From the NCBI GenBank assembly GCA_028278125.1, contig JANQEY010000311.1:1-29401 (forward strand): a stretch of DNA of 29,401 bases. Reading direction: 5' to 3'. The DNA comes from a bacterium (GTDB taxonomy: Bacteria; Electryoneota; Electryoneia; Electryoneales; Electryoneaceae). The position numbers and the translations under genes are program-made. Below, piece by piece: positions 8,192-17,508 of this stretch. Every line of letters starts with the position of its first letter. The first letter of the stretch is position 1. The notes below the pieces were generated by a model, which worked only from the letters and a program-made list of their open reading frames with translations, was not told the origin of the DNA and searched no databases.

Positions 8192-8571
8192 ACGTTGTCT
8201 CCTTAAATGTTGTGTAAACCGTGGCAGGGCAGTGCGAGTGTTAAATCTTCAGAAGTTTAAATTCACATCTACACAAGATGAAATAGTGTGAAAAAGAAGA
8301 ATTTAGGCAGTAATTAAATATCAGCTAACTAATTTGTATATTTTGATATTTTCGAGATTTAACGAAATTAGGGGAAGTATAAACAATATTCTTAGAATTT
8401 TCTTTGAAAATACTTTGAACGGCTCTCTTTTAGATTAGATTTATAGATCATATTGTATTTGTGAAATATTGCACTGCAGATTTTAATCAAGAGAGCTAAT
8501 TACTAAAACTACCAACCGTTAATTTACTCAATCGACCTTATCACATTTTAACATTTATTCCGTAGCTACAG
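8192..8571. other. 380-bp AT-rich intergenic leader of paralogue A
   Basis: No gene is visible. Just upstream of the start codon, 8197-8252 shares ordered blocks (TCTCCT, AAAT, GCAG, CAGTGC, GTTAAA, TTCAG) with the leader of paralogue B at 14296-14356. GTAAACCGTGGCAGG (8214-8228) matches the leader of the 881-residue gene at 11300-11314. The rest is very AT-rich and should hold the promoter, but I cannot place -35/-10 boxes with confidence. Confidence 0.55.
8214..8228 (-). promoter_or_regulatory. Leader motif shared with the 881-residue gene
   Basis: Read on the minus strand this is CCTGCCACGGTTTAC, ending 22 nt before the start codon. The counterpart at 11300-11314 reads CCTGGCACGGTTTAC, a single mismatch, 29 nt before its own start. 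The position in the 5' leader suggests an mRNA or promoter element, or a relic of duplication. No known riboswitch consensus fits. Confidence 0.3.
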
Positions 8572-8600
8572 AAAAAAACGGGCATGTGAATCATGCCCGT
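8572..8600 (-). terminator. Intrinsic terminator
   Basis: A perfect 9-bp stem (ACGGGCATG at 8578-8586 with CATGCCCGT at 8592-8600) is followed by a T7 run on the minus strand, 24 nt past the stop of the 881-residue gene. Confidence 0.9.
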
Positions 8601-8624
8601 TTTGATCAACCATCTATCATTCTA

Positions 8625-11270
8625 TTATCGCATCAATACAACCTTACGCATTTCGTTCATCTTGCCGGGAACAACAGCCTGGATGAAATAAATACCACTG
8701 GCAAGGCCATTCGCGTCGAATGTAAGGCTGTGATAACCAGCATCAACATAACCATTGGCAAGTACGCCAACCTGCTGACCAACCGTATTGAATACGGTCA
8801 CCTGCAGATTTGAAACCTCTGGCAGGCTGATGGAAATTGTTGTTGTCGGGTTGAACGGATTCGGGTAAGCTTCGTTGAGTGCATACTCTGACGGAATATT
8901 ATTGCTTACTTCGGGTGTTGTCAGTTCATCAAGTTCAAAGAAGTCAGTCAATACCCAGCCATTGCTGCTGGTCATTGGAGCAGCGGCAGCACCAGGAAGA
9001 GGAAGCTTGGCAAATTCAAATGTAGCCTCGGCGATTACATCACCAGCCATGTAGTCACCAACATAGGCGTGATAAGTATAGACACCGCCAGGTGCGAACC
9101 CGGGAACAGCCTGTGCTGGGGAAGCCATCAGCACGGCACCATCTAAAAGAGTCAGTCCAGTGAAGAGATCCAAAGGTGCGTATGGAGTACCATCGGGAAG
9201 TGTCAAGCCTGTCCAGGCGTCAAAAGTAACAATATCACCCGAAACATTTTCAACATAAGCGTCCCAACGGAAAACGCCGCCACCCTGGCCTACCCATGCA
9301 GGATCGTTCCATGGTGTAGCTGTCAGAATAAGATCAGCTGCACCGGCAGTTCCGTAAATGCTGAAGTCATCTATTCCAAAACCCCAGTAGGTTACAGAAG
9401 TATCGCTGCCAAAGCGGAACCGGATCAAGGTTTCCAAACCAGCGTAAGCAGACAGGTCAAAATGTACCTGCACCCATGTGGCTTCATGACCATTAAATCC
9501 GGGCTCATCGTTCATACCCCAAACATCAGAATCGTTATACCCGAACCAGGGATCAACGATCATCCAGGTTGCTCCACCATCGGTTGATATCTGCAAGTTG
9601 TAACCATCGTAGTTATTTTCGCAATCAACCCAGTGGTAGTAGGTTACCATGGCGTCATCAGGAAGTACTACCGGTTCAGCCATTGTCAGGTGAGCTGCTA
9701 CATAATCCGGCCACATGCCGTTTGGATAATTTCCATCGATGATTGTTGCCCAGCAGTTAGCAGGTGAAAAGGCATTTTCAAGCATACCTGAAGGATCACC
9801 CCACTGCCAGATAATCGGATCAGCGGGGAAATCATTAGTTGCTATCCAGCTACCATCGTTTTCTTCAAAATCATCGAAATATACAAGGTCTGGTGGAAGA
9901 GTTACCGGCTCAACGACATCAACAAAATAATATGTATCTTCACCCCAGGGATTACGGGCCATGTTGGCAGGATCCCAGCCGTCATATGATTCACAATACC
10001 AGGCAATCTGGTTGCCTTCTGCCGGTACGGCACCGACAATGGTACCTTCAAAGTTGTCTGGTACTTCAGTCAGGATCATCTCTACTGTACCTTCAATACC
10101 GTCAGGTACGGGGGCCATGGTAATCGGATCCCATTCCATCCAGTAGAGCATTATGCTACTGATTCCTGAATCATCCCATGAATACTGGGTAATGGTGATA
10201 TCATCACCACTGAAAACCCATTCAGGTGCGGAAACTGTCCAGAGGCTTGGTTCCCAGAGATCATCATCAACATAGGTCAGGTAGGAGTTATCAGGCGCAT
10301 CAACAGGATTTAATGCTTCGTTTCCAGCAGCATCATTTGCATAGACATACCATGCAACCGCATCATCGCCAGTCCAAAGATCACCAGGAATAGAACCCTG
10401 ATATACACCAGGTTCACCTTCAGTCATTGCAACACTTCCGGTAATTCCATCTGGAACCGGGATCCAGTTAATCTCATCCCACTGGAAATAATGAAGAGTT
10501 ACTTCGTTTACACCGGTTTCATCTGTTACACCGGCATCAACAACAATATCATTTCCTGTTGTTACACTCCAGGGGCCCCAGGCATAAGCAATATCCGGCG
10601 CATTAATATCGCCATACAGCTCATCACTTCCGTAAACATTGATATTATCAATTGCCCAGTACCAAGCCCAGACATTACCATCGTCATAGAAGAACCTGAG
10701 ATAGACTTCAGATTCACCAGCAAAATCGGTCAGTATTACAGACTGTTCACCAAGGTGATCTGTATTATATTCAGCAACCGTTGTCCAGTTTACACCGTCT
10801 GTGGAAGCTTCAACTTTTGCAACATCTGCACCGATCCAGTTGTAATAGGAATCGAAGGTGAGACGTGCATCAACATAACCGGATAGATCAAATGAGGGAC
10901 TGATAAGACTTTCAATCATCCAGATACCATTACCTTCATCATCGGAATCAACATACATAAAGGGTGCGGTATCTTCGAGATAATCAAATAAACGCGAGGG
11001 GTGCGGACTCTGGTGCCAGGTAAATCCGTCTACCAGGTTATCTTCAATTGTCCAATCATCAAAGTCAGTGAAATCTTCAGTATAGACCAAAAACTCTTCA
11101 TCCAACTCATTTACCGCACGTTCAACAGTACTGATCACACGTGCGCAATCAACCCTGTCAAGATATTTGGCTGCTTTTTCAGCCCGTTTATCAGCGGGAA
11201 TCTGATCTGCAAAAGCAAATCCTGCAAAAGCAAACAATACAACAAAAACAAACACAAAATACTTCTTCAT
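8625..11270 (-). CDS. T9SS cargo with two MAM/jelly-roll domains and two Ig-like repeats
   Basis: This 881-residue protein has a signal peptide at ~1-21. Residues ~62-215 form a MAM or 'choice-of-anchor J' jelly roll (EDFTDFDDWTIED, VEASTDGVNWTTV, RFFYDDGNVWAWYWAIDN). Two Ig-like repeats follow at ~225-335 and ~342-455 (paired phrases PVPDGITGSVAM and PVPDGIEGTVEM). A second jelly roll spans ~462-645 (FDDFEENDGSWIA, LQISTDGGATWMIV, YWGFGIDDFSIYG). The shared FDAWT module is at ~648-778 and the type A sorting domain at 800-881. Such jelly rolls occur in surface adhesins and as accessory domains of secreted peptidases; no catalytic domain is present, so a binding or structural role at the cell surface is likely. 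AGGAG precedes ATG 11270. The sorting domain is 71/82 identical to that of the adjacent 801-residue protein. Confidence 0.85.
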   Translation of the reverse strand: MKKYFVFVFVVLFAFAGFAFADQIPADKRAEKAAKYLDRVDCARVISTVERAVNELDEEFLVYTEDFTDFDDWTIEDNLVDGFTWHQSPHPSRLFDYLEDTAPFMYVDSDDEGNGIWMIESLISPSFDLSGYVDARLTFDSYYNWIGADVAKVEASTDGVNWTTVAEYNTDHLGEQSVILTDFAGESEVYLRFFYDDGNVWAWYWAIDNINVYGSDELYGDINAPDIAYAWGPWSVTTGNDIVVDAGVTDETGVNEVTLHYFQWDEINWIPVPDGITGSVAMTEGEPGVYQGSIPGDLWTGDDAVAWYVYANDAAGNEALNPVDAPDNSYLTYVDDDLWEPSLWTVSAPEWVFSGDDITITQYSWDDSGISSIMLYWMEWDPITMAPVPDGIEGTVEMILTEVPDNFEGTIVGAVPAEGNQIAWYCESYDGWDPANMARNPWGEDTYYFVDVVEPVTLPPDLVYFDDFEENDGSWIATNDFPADPIIWQWGDPSGMLENAFSPANCWATIIDGNYPNGMWPDYVAAHLTMAEPVVLPDDAMVTYYHWVDCENNYDGYNLQISTDGGATWMIVDPWFGYNDSDVWGMNDEPGFNGHEATWVQVHFDLSAYAGLETLIRFRFGSDTSVTYWGFGIDDFSIYGTAGAADLILTATPWNDPAWVGQGGGVFRWDAYVENVSGDIVTFDAWTGLTLPDGTPYAPLDLFTGLTLLDGAVLMASPAQAVPGFAPGGVYTYHAYVGDYMAGDVIAEATFEFAKLPLPGAAAAPMTSSNGWVLTDFFELDELTTPEVSNNIPSEYALNEAYPNPFNPTTTISISLPEVSNLQVTVFNTVGQQVGVLANGYVDAGYHSLTFDANGLASGIYFIQAVVPGKMNEMRKVVLMR

Positions 11271-11830
11271 ACGAATTTCTCCTAAGTACGTTTAACCAGG
11301 TAAACCGTGCCAGGTAGTAAAATCAAAGCTTCAATCGTAGTTAATTACTACACAGATATACTATTTTGTTACTGCTTAATCAGCGTTTACTCTGCCCAAA
11401 TTGTTCAGAATAAAGAAAGCTGTTTTTATGAATATTTGTTTCGGAAGTTTTAGTTCAACATCCTGAGTTAGCACAATCATTGTATCCAGATTTAGGACAT
11501 CTACATAGAGTGAGATTGAGAAGTATATGGTGGTAAGACATTCGGAAAGACTTAAAATTCATTGGTCGAATCATCATGAGGTTTGACAGCCTGTTACGTA
11601 TTTCGCAGAGATAATGATTAATGATTTTTTAATAAAGCACCAAGAAGTATAACTACCTGACTTTGAATATTCTTTTAATATTCTTTGACAAGGTCTCTCT
11701 TATGTTCATCTATCTAAAACATAGTAACACAAACTATTAGAGATTTTCAGAGTGGAATGATAATCGAATGTAAACCTGATCTTTTAATCCTCATAAAACT
11801 TCTTGAAACTGTAATCAATATAAAAAAATC
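11271..11830. other. 560-bp intergenic region upstream of the 881-residue gene
   Basis: No plausible gene is present. Close to the start codon (11300-11314) lies GTAAACCGTGCCAGG, shared with the leader at 8214-8228. The rest is AT-rich without clear hairpins, repeats or tRNA-like folds. The distal end abuts the terminator of the next upstream gene, so the promoter must lie within. Confidence 0.5.
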
Positions 11831-11858
11831 AAAAAAACGCCCGGGCAAATACCCGGGC
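11831..11858 (-). terminator. Intrinsic terminator
   Basis: GCCCGGG (11839-11845) pairs with CCCGGGC (11852-11858) around a 6-nt loop and is followed by a T7 run on the minus strand, 27 nt past the stop of the 800-residue gene. Confidence 0.85.
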
Positions 11859-11885
11859 ATAGATTGTTCATTGATAGACATCAGT

Positions 11886-14288
11886 TTATTTCATCAACAT
11901 GACTTTCTGTACCTGGTTCATCTGGCCGGGAACTACGGCATGGACAAAATAAATACCGCTGGAAAGTTCACGAGCATCAAAAGTAAACTGGTGATATCCT
12001 GCATCGAAATAATCATTTGCCAGGATTGCAACAGTTTGACCAAGTACGTTTGTAACGACGATTGTCAAGGATGATACATCTGGTAATCCAACTGACACTG
12101 TTGTAGTCGGATTGAATGGATTTGGATACGGTGTTTCGAATTTGTATTCACTCGGGACGGCATTGCTCAATTCCGGTGTATCAAGTTCATCAAGCTCGAA
12201 AAATCCTGTCATCACCCAGTCTTCAGTGTTAAAGGTACCGGCAACGGCGGGACCAGACGGGATTACGTCGAACGGGAATGAATCTTCTGCCACTATCACA
12301 TCGCCAAGAAAATCACCTATACGAGCATAGTAAGTGTATGTACCGGGGAACAAACTCGCAATGCCGGGTACTAGCTGTGTAGGAGTAACAGCAAGAATTC
12401 CGCCATCAGGTAGTGTTAAGCCTGTGAAAAGTGTAAGCGGACCATAAGGTACTCCGATCGGTAGCATTAACGCAGTCCAGGCGTCAAATGTAAGTGGACC
12501 ACCTGAAATATTTTCTAAATATGCATCCCACTGGAAGGTTCCTGGAGGATCAATAACAATCGGACCACCGACAGGTGTTGCGGTAAGAATGACATCAGGA
12601 CCGGGCATCCAACCGAAGTGCTCCATTACACCGGTAACTATCTCGGCGCGTGTACCATTTTCGCCATCGGTAAGGTTACCAAGCTCAAAGCTGAATGAGG
12701 CACATTTATAGGTTCCACCATCAGTCAAGGTTCCGCATGTATAAGGTTCAAGAACTTCTTCGTTTGTTAAAATTGACCAGGCCATTTCATTGCCGGGAGG
12801 AATGTGGTCAATCCAGTTGTTTTCACCGGTATAAGCCATCATGAATCCTTCGGTGAAGGTTCCTGCAACACCGGTTACATTAGAGAGGTCTCCCGTACCG
12901 TCAGAGACATCGCCCATATGGAAATAGGGCATCAGGTTGTCCGGATTATTAAATCCCCAGAGATCAGAGCTCTCGATATAGAGATTACCACCTGCATCAA
13001 GATAATCAATAAGTGCTGTTTCAGCGTCAGAACCTGTAAGAACACCAAAATAGTTTGGGAAGATTCCGAAGAAACAGAAGACATATTCATAACCGGTAAG
13101 TTCAACTTCATCGGCAAATATATCTGTGGTATAATATGTTGTCAGACCCATATCATTGAGGATATTTGCAATTTCAGTTGCCGATCCGGGTGTTGTATCC
13201 GCATCCCAGATGAGTACATCTCCCTCTGGATCATTCACCAGGAGAGAGGCGTCATACATGTTCATTCCTGAAACCAGGGTAACATCACCATTGTGTGTGA
13301 AATAGCCCATGGCGCTTATAGTAACGGGATATTCACCCGGGAACATACCTGAGATCATATAGTACCCATCGACGTCGGTTGTAGTATTTTCACCACCAAT
13401 TGTGACACTGGCTCCTTCAATACCATCACCGGTTTCATCATCAGTTACATAACCTTCAACATCAGCATCGGGTTCGGGGGCATCACCCGGATAGATCAGG
13501 ATTGCCAATTCATTATATGGATAACCCACAGGCGCTGCTGCATATGAACACTGAAGCCCGATTGTAGCATCGGAGTTTTCTATACCAATGGTTTCGCTGT
13601 CGATATCATCGGGATCCATGTCAGAATACTGAAAGAGGATATCACCATTTTCATATAGAATTACCTGGAACGTATAGAGATCCTCGTTATTTCCGATACT
13701 GGGATACTGATCATAGGTAATGACAAAATTTCCGTCCAGGTCCGAACCATAGTAAATCGAGCCGCCTGCCGGAGGATACAAGTCATCCCAGAAAGGTGCG
13801 ACGTAATTATTTGGTGTAGTTACGCTGGGAATCGGATCATTTGAAAAGTCCGTATAATCCCCACCGGCGCCAAAAGCGATGTACCCGTTGGAACCGATGT
13901 ATACATCAGTGTAAGTGTTGTCGTAGAATGGAAATGACCATGGCAACGCAACAGGACCTTCGAAATCATCATCACTCTGGCCGGTAACCTCTGTGCCGGT
14001 TCCGGAGATGTCATTCCAGGCATAAACCGGTCCACCATCCTCTGAACTATCAATGTAATAGTAACCCCAGAGATCAGGGCCACCCATCTCATCCAGTTCA
14101 TTGTCCACCGTGGAGATAAAATTGTAGCCACCGTTGCGCAACAGCTCGAGCTGTGCATCACTGATTTTAATACCTGATTCGTATGCTTCGACTGCGTTGT
14201 AATATGCTTCCTTGTCAAATGCCATAACTCCACCAGCAAGCATAAGGCCAAGAATAATTACGCTACTCAAAAAGTAATTCCTCTTCAT
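11886..14288 (-). CDS. T9SS cargo: nidogen-like / CarboxypepD_reg / GATase-like protein, paralogue B
   Basis: This 800-residue protein is a full-length paralogue of the 801-residue protein at 5786 and has the same domain order. Its signal peptide is ~1-23 and both mature proteins start FDKEAYY. A nidogen-like beta domain follows (WSFPFYDNTYTDVYIGSNG, YVAPFWDDL), then a CarboxypepD_reg-like fold at ~280-355 (VEGYVTDDETGDGIEGASV) and a GATase/ThuA-like region at ~361-565 (EYVFCFFGIFPNYFGVLTG, YLDAGGNLYIESSDLWGF). The shared FDAWT module is at ~568-698 and the sorting domain at ~719-800 (YPNPFNPTTT...KVMLMK). GAGGAG precedes ATG 14288. The N-terminal ~700 residues pair it with paralogue A, but its sorting domain is more distant (about 52/82 identical). 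The function is unknown; a surface-exposed binding protein is most likely. Confidence 0.85.
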   Translation of the reverse strand: MKRNYFLSSVIILGLMLAGGVMAFDKEAYYNAVEAYESGIKISDAQLELLRNGGYNFISTVDNELDEMGGPDLWGYYYIDSSEDGGPVYAWNDISGTGTEVTGQSDDDFEGPVALPWSFPFYDNTYTDVYIGSNGYIAFGAGGDYTDFSNDPIPSVTTPNNYVAPFWDDLYPPAGGSIYYGSDLDGNFVITYDQYPSIGNNEDLYTFQVILYENGDILFQYSDMDPDDIDSETIGIENSDATIGLQCSYAAAPVGYPYNELAILIYPGDAPEPDADVEGYVTDDETGDGIEGASVTIGGENTTTDVDGYYMISGMFPGEYPVTISAMGYFTHNGDVTLVSGMNMYDASLLVNDPEGDVLIWDADTTPGSATEIANILNDMGLTTYYTTDIFADEVELTGYEYVFCFFGIFPNYFGVLTGSDAETALIDYLDAGGNLYIESSDLWGFNNPDNLMPYFHMGDVSDGTGDLSNVTGVAGTFTEGFMMAYTGENNWIDHIPPGNEMAWSILTNEEVLEPYTCGTLTDGGTYKCASFSFELGNLTDGENGTRAEIVTGVMEHFGWMPGPDVILTATPVGGPIVIDPPGTFQWDAYLENISGGPLTFDAWTALMLPIGVPYGPLTLFTGLTLPDGGILAVTPTQLVPGIASLFPGTYTYYARIGDFLGDVIVAEDSFPFDVIPSGPAVAGTFNTEDWVMTGFFELDELDTPELSNAVPSEYKFETPYPNPFNPTTTVSVGLPDVSSLTIVVTNVLGQTVAILANDYFDAGYHQFTFDARELSSGIYFVHAVVPGQMNQVQKVMLMK

Positions 14289-14870
14289 ACAAAAGTCTCC
14301 TCAAATTTTTGAATAGGTGTCAGTGCAGGAAACAGTGCTCTTGTTAAACGATTCAGGTGATGAGTGAAACTTCTCGGTATGAACTACATTATTAAGTGAG
14401 GGGGAACTGCAATAAAAAACAGTAAAATTTTAAAACGGCAAATTTATTATTTTTTGCTTTTTCTATATAATCTTAAATATAATACCTGTAATCTGATTAT
14501 ACATTCAGTAAAATTAGTTAAGAGACATTGATGAAATTTACCTTTCCCTATCCTTTAAATAATTCTTATCAAAAGGCGAATAATCTCTTGTTCTATATTT
14601 TTAATAATTACATTACTTTAAACTATAATATGGTATACTTCAATAATTTCCCAAAATGAAATGGAAAATAATAAAAAGATCCCGAGGCTCCACAGCACCC
14701 ATTGTTAGGGGGCGCTAACTATGAGTTAGTTAACCATGGCTAACACTTCACTCAAATCAATGTCAGGAATGACCCAATATTACCAGGCAGTTTCTGATTA
14801 AATCTCGAGAAAATCAGCTGTAAAAAAACCTGTAATTTTGTGTATCTGTTATTTCAGGATGATAATTGTA
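14289..14870. other. 582-bp AT-rich intergenic region upstream of paralogue B
   Basis: No gene is visible. 14296-14356 is the leader segment shared with paralogue A. An unusually AT-rich stretch follows (about 14400-14660). At 14715-14744 a cluster of GCTAAC/GTTAG words forms small inverted repeats (CTAAC at 14715-14719 with GTTAG at 14725-14729, and GTTAG at 14725 with CTAAC at 14740-14744), a possible binding site for a dimeric regulator. The promoter cannot be placed precisely. Confidence 0.5.
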
Positions 14871-14880
14871 CAAAAAACAA

Positions 14881-14903
14881 AAGCCCCTCATGAAGAGGGG
14901 CTT
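14881..14903 (-). terminator. Intrinsic terminator
   Basis: A perfect 9-bp stem (AAGCCCCTC at 14881-14889 with GAGGGGCTT at 14895-14903) is followed on the minus strand by a T-rich run (plus 14871-14880). It lies 24 nt past the stop of the protease gene. Confidence 0.88.
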
Positions 14904-14927
14904 AAATTTACTTGATATTCTATAAGC

Positions 14928-17102
14928 TTATCGTATTAAAACAACTTTCTGCATTGTGTTCATCTTACCCGGAACAACGGCCTGGATAAAATAAATACCA
15001 CTGGACAGGTTGGAAGCATCAAAGACGAACTGGTGATACCCTTGTGAATAAGTACCGCTAGCAATTTTTGCTACCTGCTGACCCAAGGTGTTGACGACGG
15101 TAACTTCAAGCAGAGAAGCTTCCGGTAATCCAACTTCTACTGACGTAGTCGGGTTAAAGGGATTCGGATACGCATTCCTCAGGACATAATCACTGGGGAG
15201 ATAACCATCTGCGCTGAAATTATCCTCATTCTCATCAAACCAGTTTGATAAAATCCAGGCATCGGCTTCGATTGCAGTATCTGCACCCATTGGTCCGGCG
15301 AGTGGCAGCTTGCCGAACTGGAAAGAGTCTTCTGCAATTACATTTGGATAAGACCCAACGCGGGCGATATAGGTATACCAACCATTGGGAGCATTCGCAG
15401 GGACAAACTGAACCGGAGTAGCATTTAGTGTCTGCCAGGCTGGAAGCCAGATTGAATTAAACTGTGTCAATGGACCGTATTCTGTTAAGTCTGGTAAAAT
15501 TAACATAGTCCAGGCATCAAAAATTACCGTATTGCCTGTCAGGTTTTGAACCGATGCATCCCATGAAAAACTACCACCCCAGGCATTGATGAAGATAGGA
15601 TCATTAACAGGAGTTGCTGTTAGCGCTAACAGATCCTGCTGTCCAGGCTCTTCAACTGCGTTTACCGCATCAAGGGCTTCGATGATACCTGCTCCATAAT
15701 CATTATCCTTCCCAACGGGACCACGATCATAAGCAGTTGTCTGGAGAATTTCATCAACTTCTTCTGGGGTAAGTTCCATATTTTTACTTAACATCAGGGC
15801 AACCGTACCAGCTACATGCGGTGTTGCCATCGATGTACCGTTCCAGCCATCGAAGTAGCCGTCATTGTCATTATTAGCACATGATTTAACGTTTACACCA
15901 GGTGCAGCGACATCAGGACACAGCATACCCGGGGTATCCCAATCCCAGTAACCGGGGACGTTATCCCAGTAGACAGGACCTTCGCTGGAAAAAGTGGCGT
16001 AGTTATCCAGGATGTCTGTAGCACCACAAGAGATAACACCACCACGACCACCAACACCGGTCTCATCAGGATGTTCCCATGGTGAGGGACAATTACCAGG
16101 TGTCCTGATATCCCACCATCCACGTTCATTTCCGACTGCTACGCAACTGATAATTCCCGCAGCGTCTAATACTTCAAAGTTATCGCGCCATGTAGCTTTC
16201 TGGTTGTTAGTTTCACTCCACCAACCGAGCGACATGCTGATAACATCGGCATCATGATCAAGTGCGAAATCCATACCATCCCAGCAATCGCCACGATCTC
16301 CGGAACCCCAGTCGTCGAGGACTTTTACAGCCATAATTGTGGCGTCGGGAGCAACACCTGCATCCGTGCCCGCTGTTCCATCACTTGCCACCGTTCCAGC
16401 ACAATGTGTTCCGTGAGCGTCCCCGTCCCATGGATTATTGTCACCGTATGCAAAATCATAACCATGGTTCGGATAACTGACATGTTCCCACATGTGGTCT
16501 TCGAGATCCCAGTGATTATAATTGACACCGGTATCCAGAACTGCTACCAGGACTCCTTCTCCTGTATATCCAAGGTCCCAGACTTCATCAGCTTCAATCT
16601 GTGAAACACCCCAGGCAATTTCATCAAGTTCATCGGCACCACCCTCATTCATGATCGGATCAGGACGCGCCTGTTCCTTTGGATCATAAAGAATGATATA
16701 AACATCATCACGTTCAGAGAGCTGTACAATCACTTCCGGAATTGCATGGACAACTAATCCGTTACTTATATGGATAGTCGAAAGTTTAGATACCTTCCCG
16801 AGAGATTTTTCCCAATCCAGGTAGTTCTGAATATCGCCCTGGGTTGAGCGTACGAGTTCATCCAATTCAGCCCAGACAATATCACTTCGCTGGGTACGAG
16901 GTACACCCTCAACCAGCTCTCTCAATCCATCGACATCAGGCCTTTCACTCATCAGGATAACAACGGGAACCATGTCATTAGCGCCGGATTTATTCAACAC
17001 ACCGGGTAAAGGTCCATCCATTTTTGCTACATCTGAAAACGCAGGCCCGGATATCATCAGCGATATCCCAAGAAACAGCAAAACCAAGATATTTTTCTTC
17101 AT
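14928..17102 (-). CDS. Secreted subtilisin-family (S8) serine protease with T9SS sorting domain
   Basis: This 724-residue protein has a signal peptide at ~1-23. Residues ~45-140 look like an I9-type propeptide (VPVVILMSERPD, HISNGLVVHAIPEVIVQL), expected to act as intramolecular chaperone and inhibitor. The catalytic domain spans ~165-485 with the full S8 triad: Asp190 in VAVLDTGVN, His230 in DAHGTHCAGT, and Ser424 in NGTSMATPHVAGT. The oxyanion Asn325 is in VAVGNERG. Several extra cysteines (234, 273, 320, 338, 359, 395, 408) could form disulfides outside the cell. The shared FDAWT module (492-622) and a type A sorting domain (645-724) follow. It should be active at the cell surface, degrading external protein or maturing other cargo. 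GAGGA precedes ATG 17102, and the gene has its own terminator. The function call is secure; the substrate is unknown. Confidence 0.93.
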   Translation of the reverse strand: MKKNILVLLFLGISLMISGPAFSDVAKMDGPLPGVLNKSGANDMVPVVILMSERPDVDGLRELVEGVPRTQRSDIVWAELDELVRSTQGDIQNYLDWEKSLGKVSKLSTIHISNGLVVHAIPEVIVQLSERDDVYIILYDPKEQARPDPIMNEGGADELDEIAWGVSQIEADEVWDLGYTGEGVLVAVLDTGVNYNHWDLEDHMWEHVSYPNHGYDFAYGDNNPWDGDAHGTHCAGTVASDGTAGTDAGVAPDATIMAVKVLDDWGSGDRGDCWDGMDFALDHDADVISMSLGWWSETNNQKATWRDNFEVLDAAGIISCVAVGNERGWWDIRTPGNCPSPWEHPDETGVGGRGGVISCGATDILDNYATFSSEGPVYWDNVPGYWDWDTPGMLCPDVAAPGVNVKSCANNDNDGYFDGWNGTSMATPHVAGTVALMLSKNMELTPEEVDEILQTTAYDRGPVGKDNDYGAGIIEALDAVNAVEEPGQQDLLALTATPVNDPIFINAWGGSFSWDASVQNLTGNTVIFDAWTMLILPDLTEYGPLTQFNSIWLPAWQTLNATPVQFVPANAPNGWYTYIARVGSYPNVIAEDSFQFGKLPLAGPMGADTAIEADAWILSNWFDENEDNFSADGYLPSDYVLRNAYPNPFNPTTSVEVGLPEASLLEVTVVNTLGQQVAKIASGTYSQGYHQFVFDASNLSSGIYFIQAVVPGKMNTMQKVVLIR

Positions 17103-17460
17103 AGTTTCCTCAAAATTTTAAGATTAGTTGTAAGATCGTAATTCGGGATTGTAATTGGATTACATGGAGTGATATATAAGTCCCGGCTCCCGAAATCATA
17201 TTAATGTCTAGAAATTTAACGAAAAAATCTATATCTCTATCGATAAAAACTAAAGTAATTGAGCAGCTTTATGTTATTGATATCAATAACCCTAAATCCT
17301 GAGATGAAAAATATTACCCACTCTTTACCCAGAGCTATGTTAGACATTCCGAATATTTTCTGAGCTTGTTAACCAAGGCGGATTTCGCTAGAAAAAGAGT
17401 ATAGCAATTAATCGATCAGATTTTGAGTGATATAGATCACTCTTCAATATTAATATTAGA
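17103..17460. other. 358-bp intergenic region upstream of the protease gene
   Basis: No gene is visible. TCCCGGCTCCCG at 17181-17192 is nearly identical to 19787-19798 (TCCTGGCTCCCG) in the leader of the next T9SS gene, at a similar distance from the start codon (79 and 95 nt). The rest is AT-rich and otherwise featureless. Confidence 0.45.
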
Positions 17461-17483
17461 AAAGCCCCGTAAAAACGGGGCTC
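17461..17483 (-). terminator. Probable intrinsic terminator
   Basis: AGCCCCGT (17464-17471) pairs perfectly with ACGGGGCT (17476-17483) around AAAA. The T-run on the minus strand is short (plus AAAA at 17461-17464), continuing AT-rich. It lies 26 nt past the stop of the 727-residue gene. Confidence 0.78.
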
Positions 17484-17508
17484 TTCTAACATTTTAATTA
17501 TAGTTGTA

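Noticed and set aside
8192..8260. A cyclic-di-GMP or other known riboswitch in the cargo leaders
   Set aside because: The shared CACGGTTTAC-type words do not fit the GEMM or other riboswitch consensus sequences I know, and no matching stem pattern is present.
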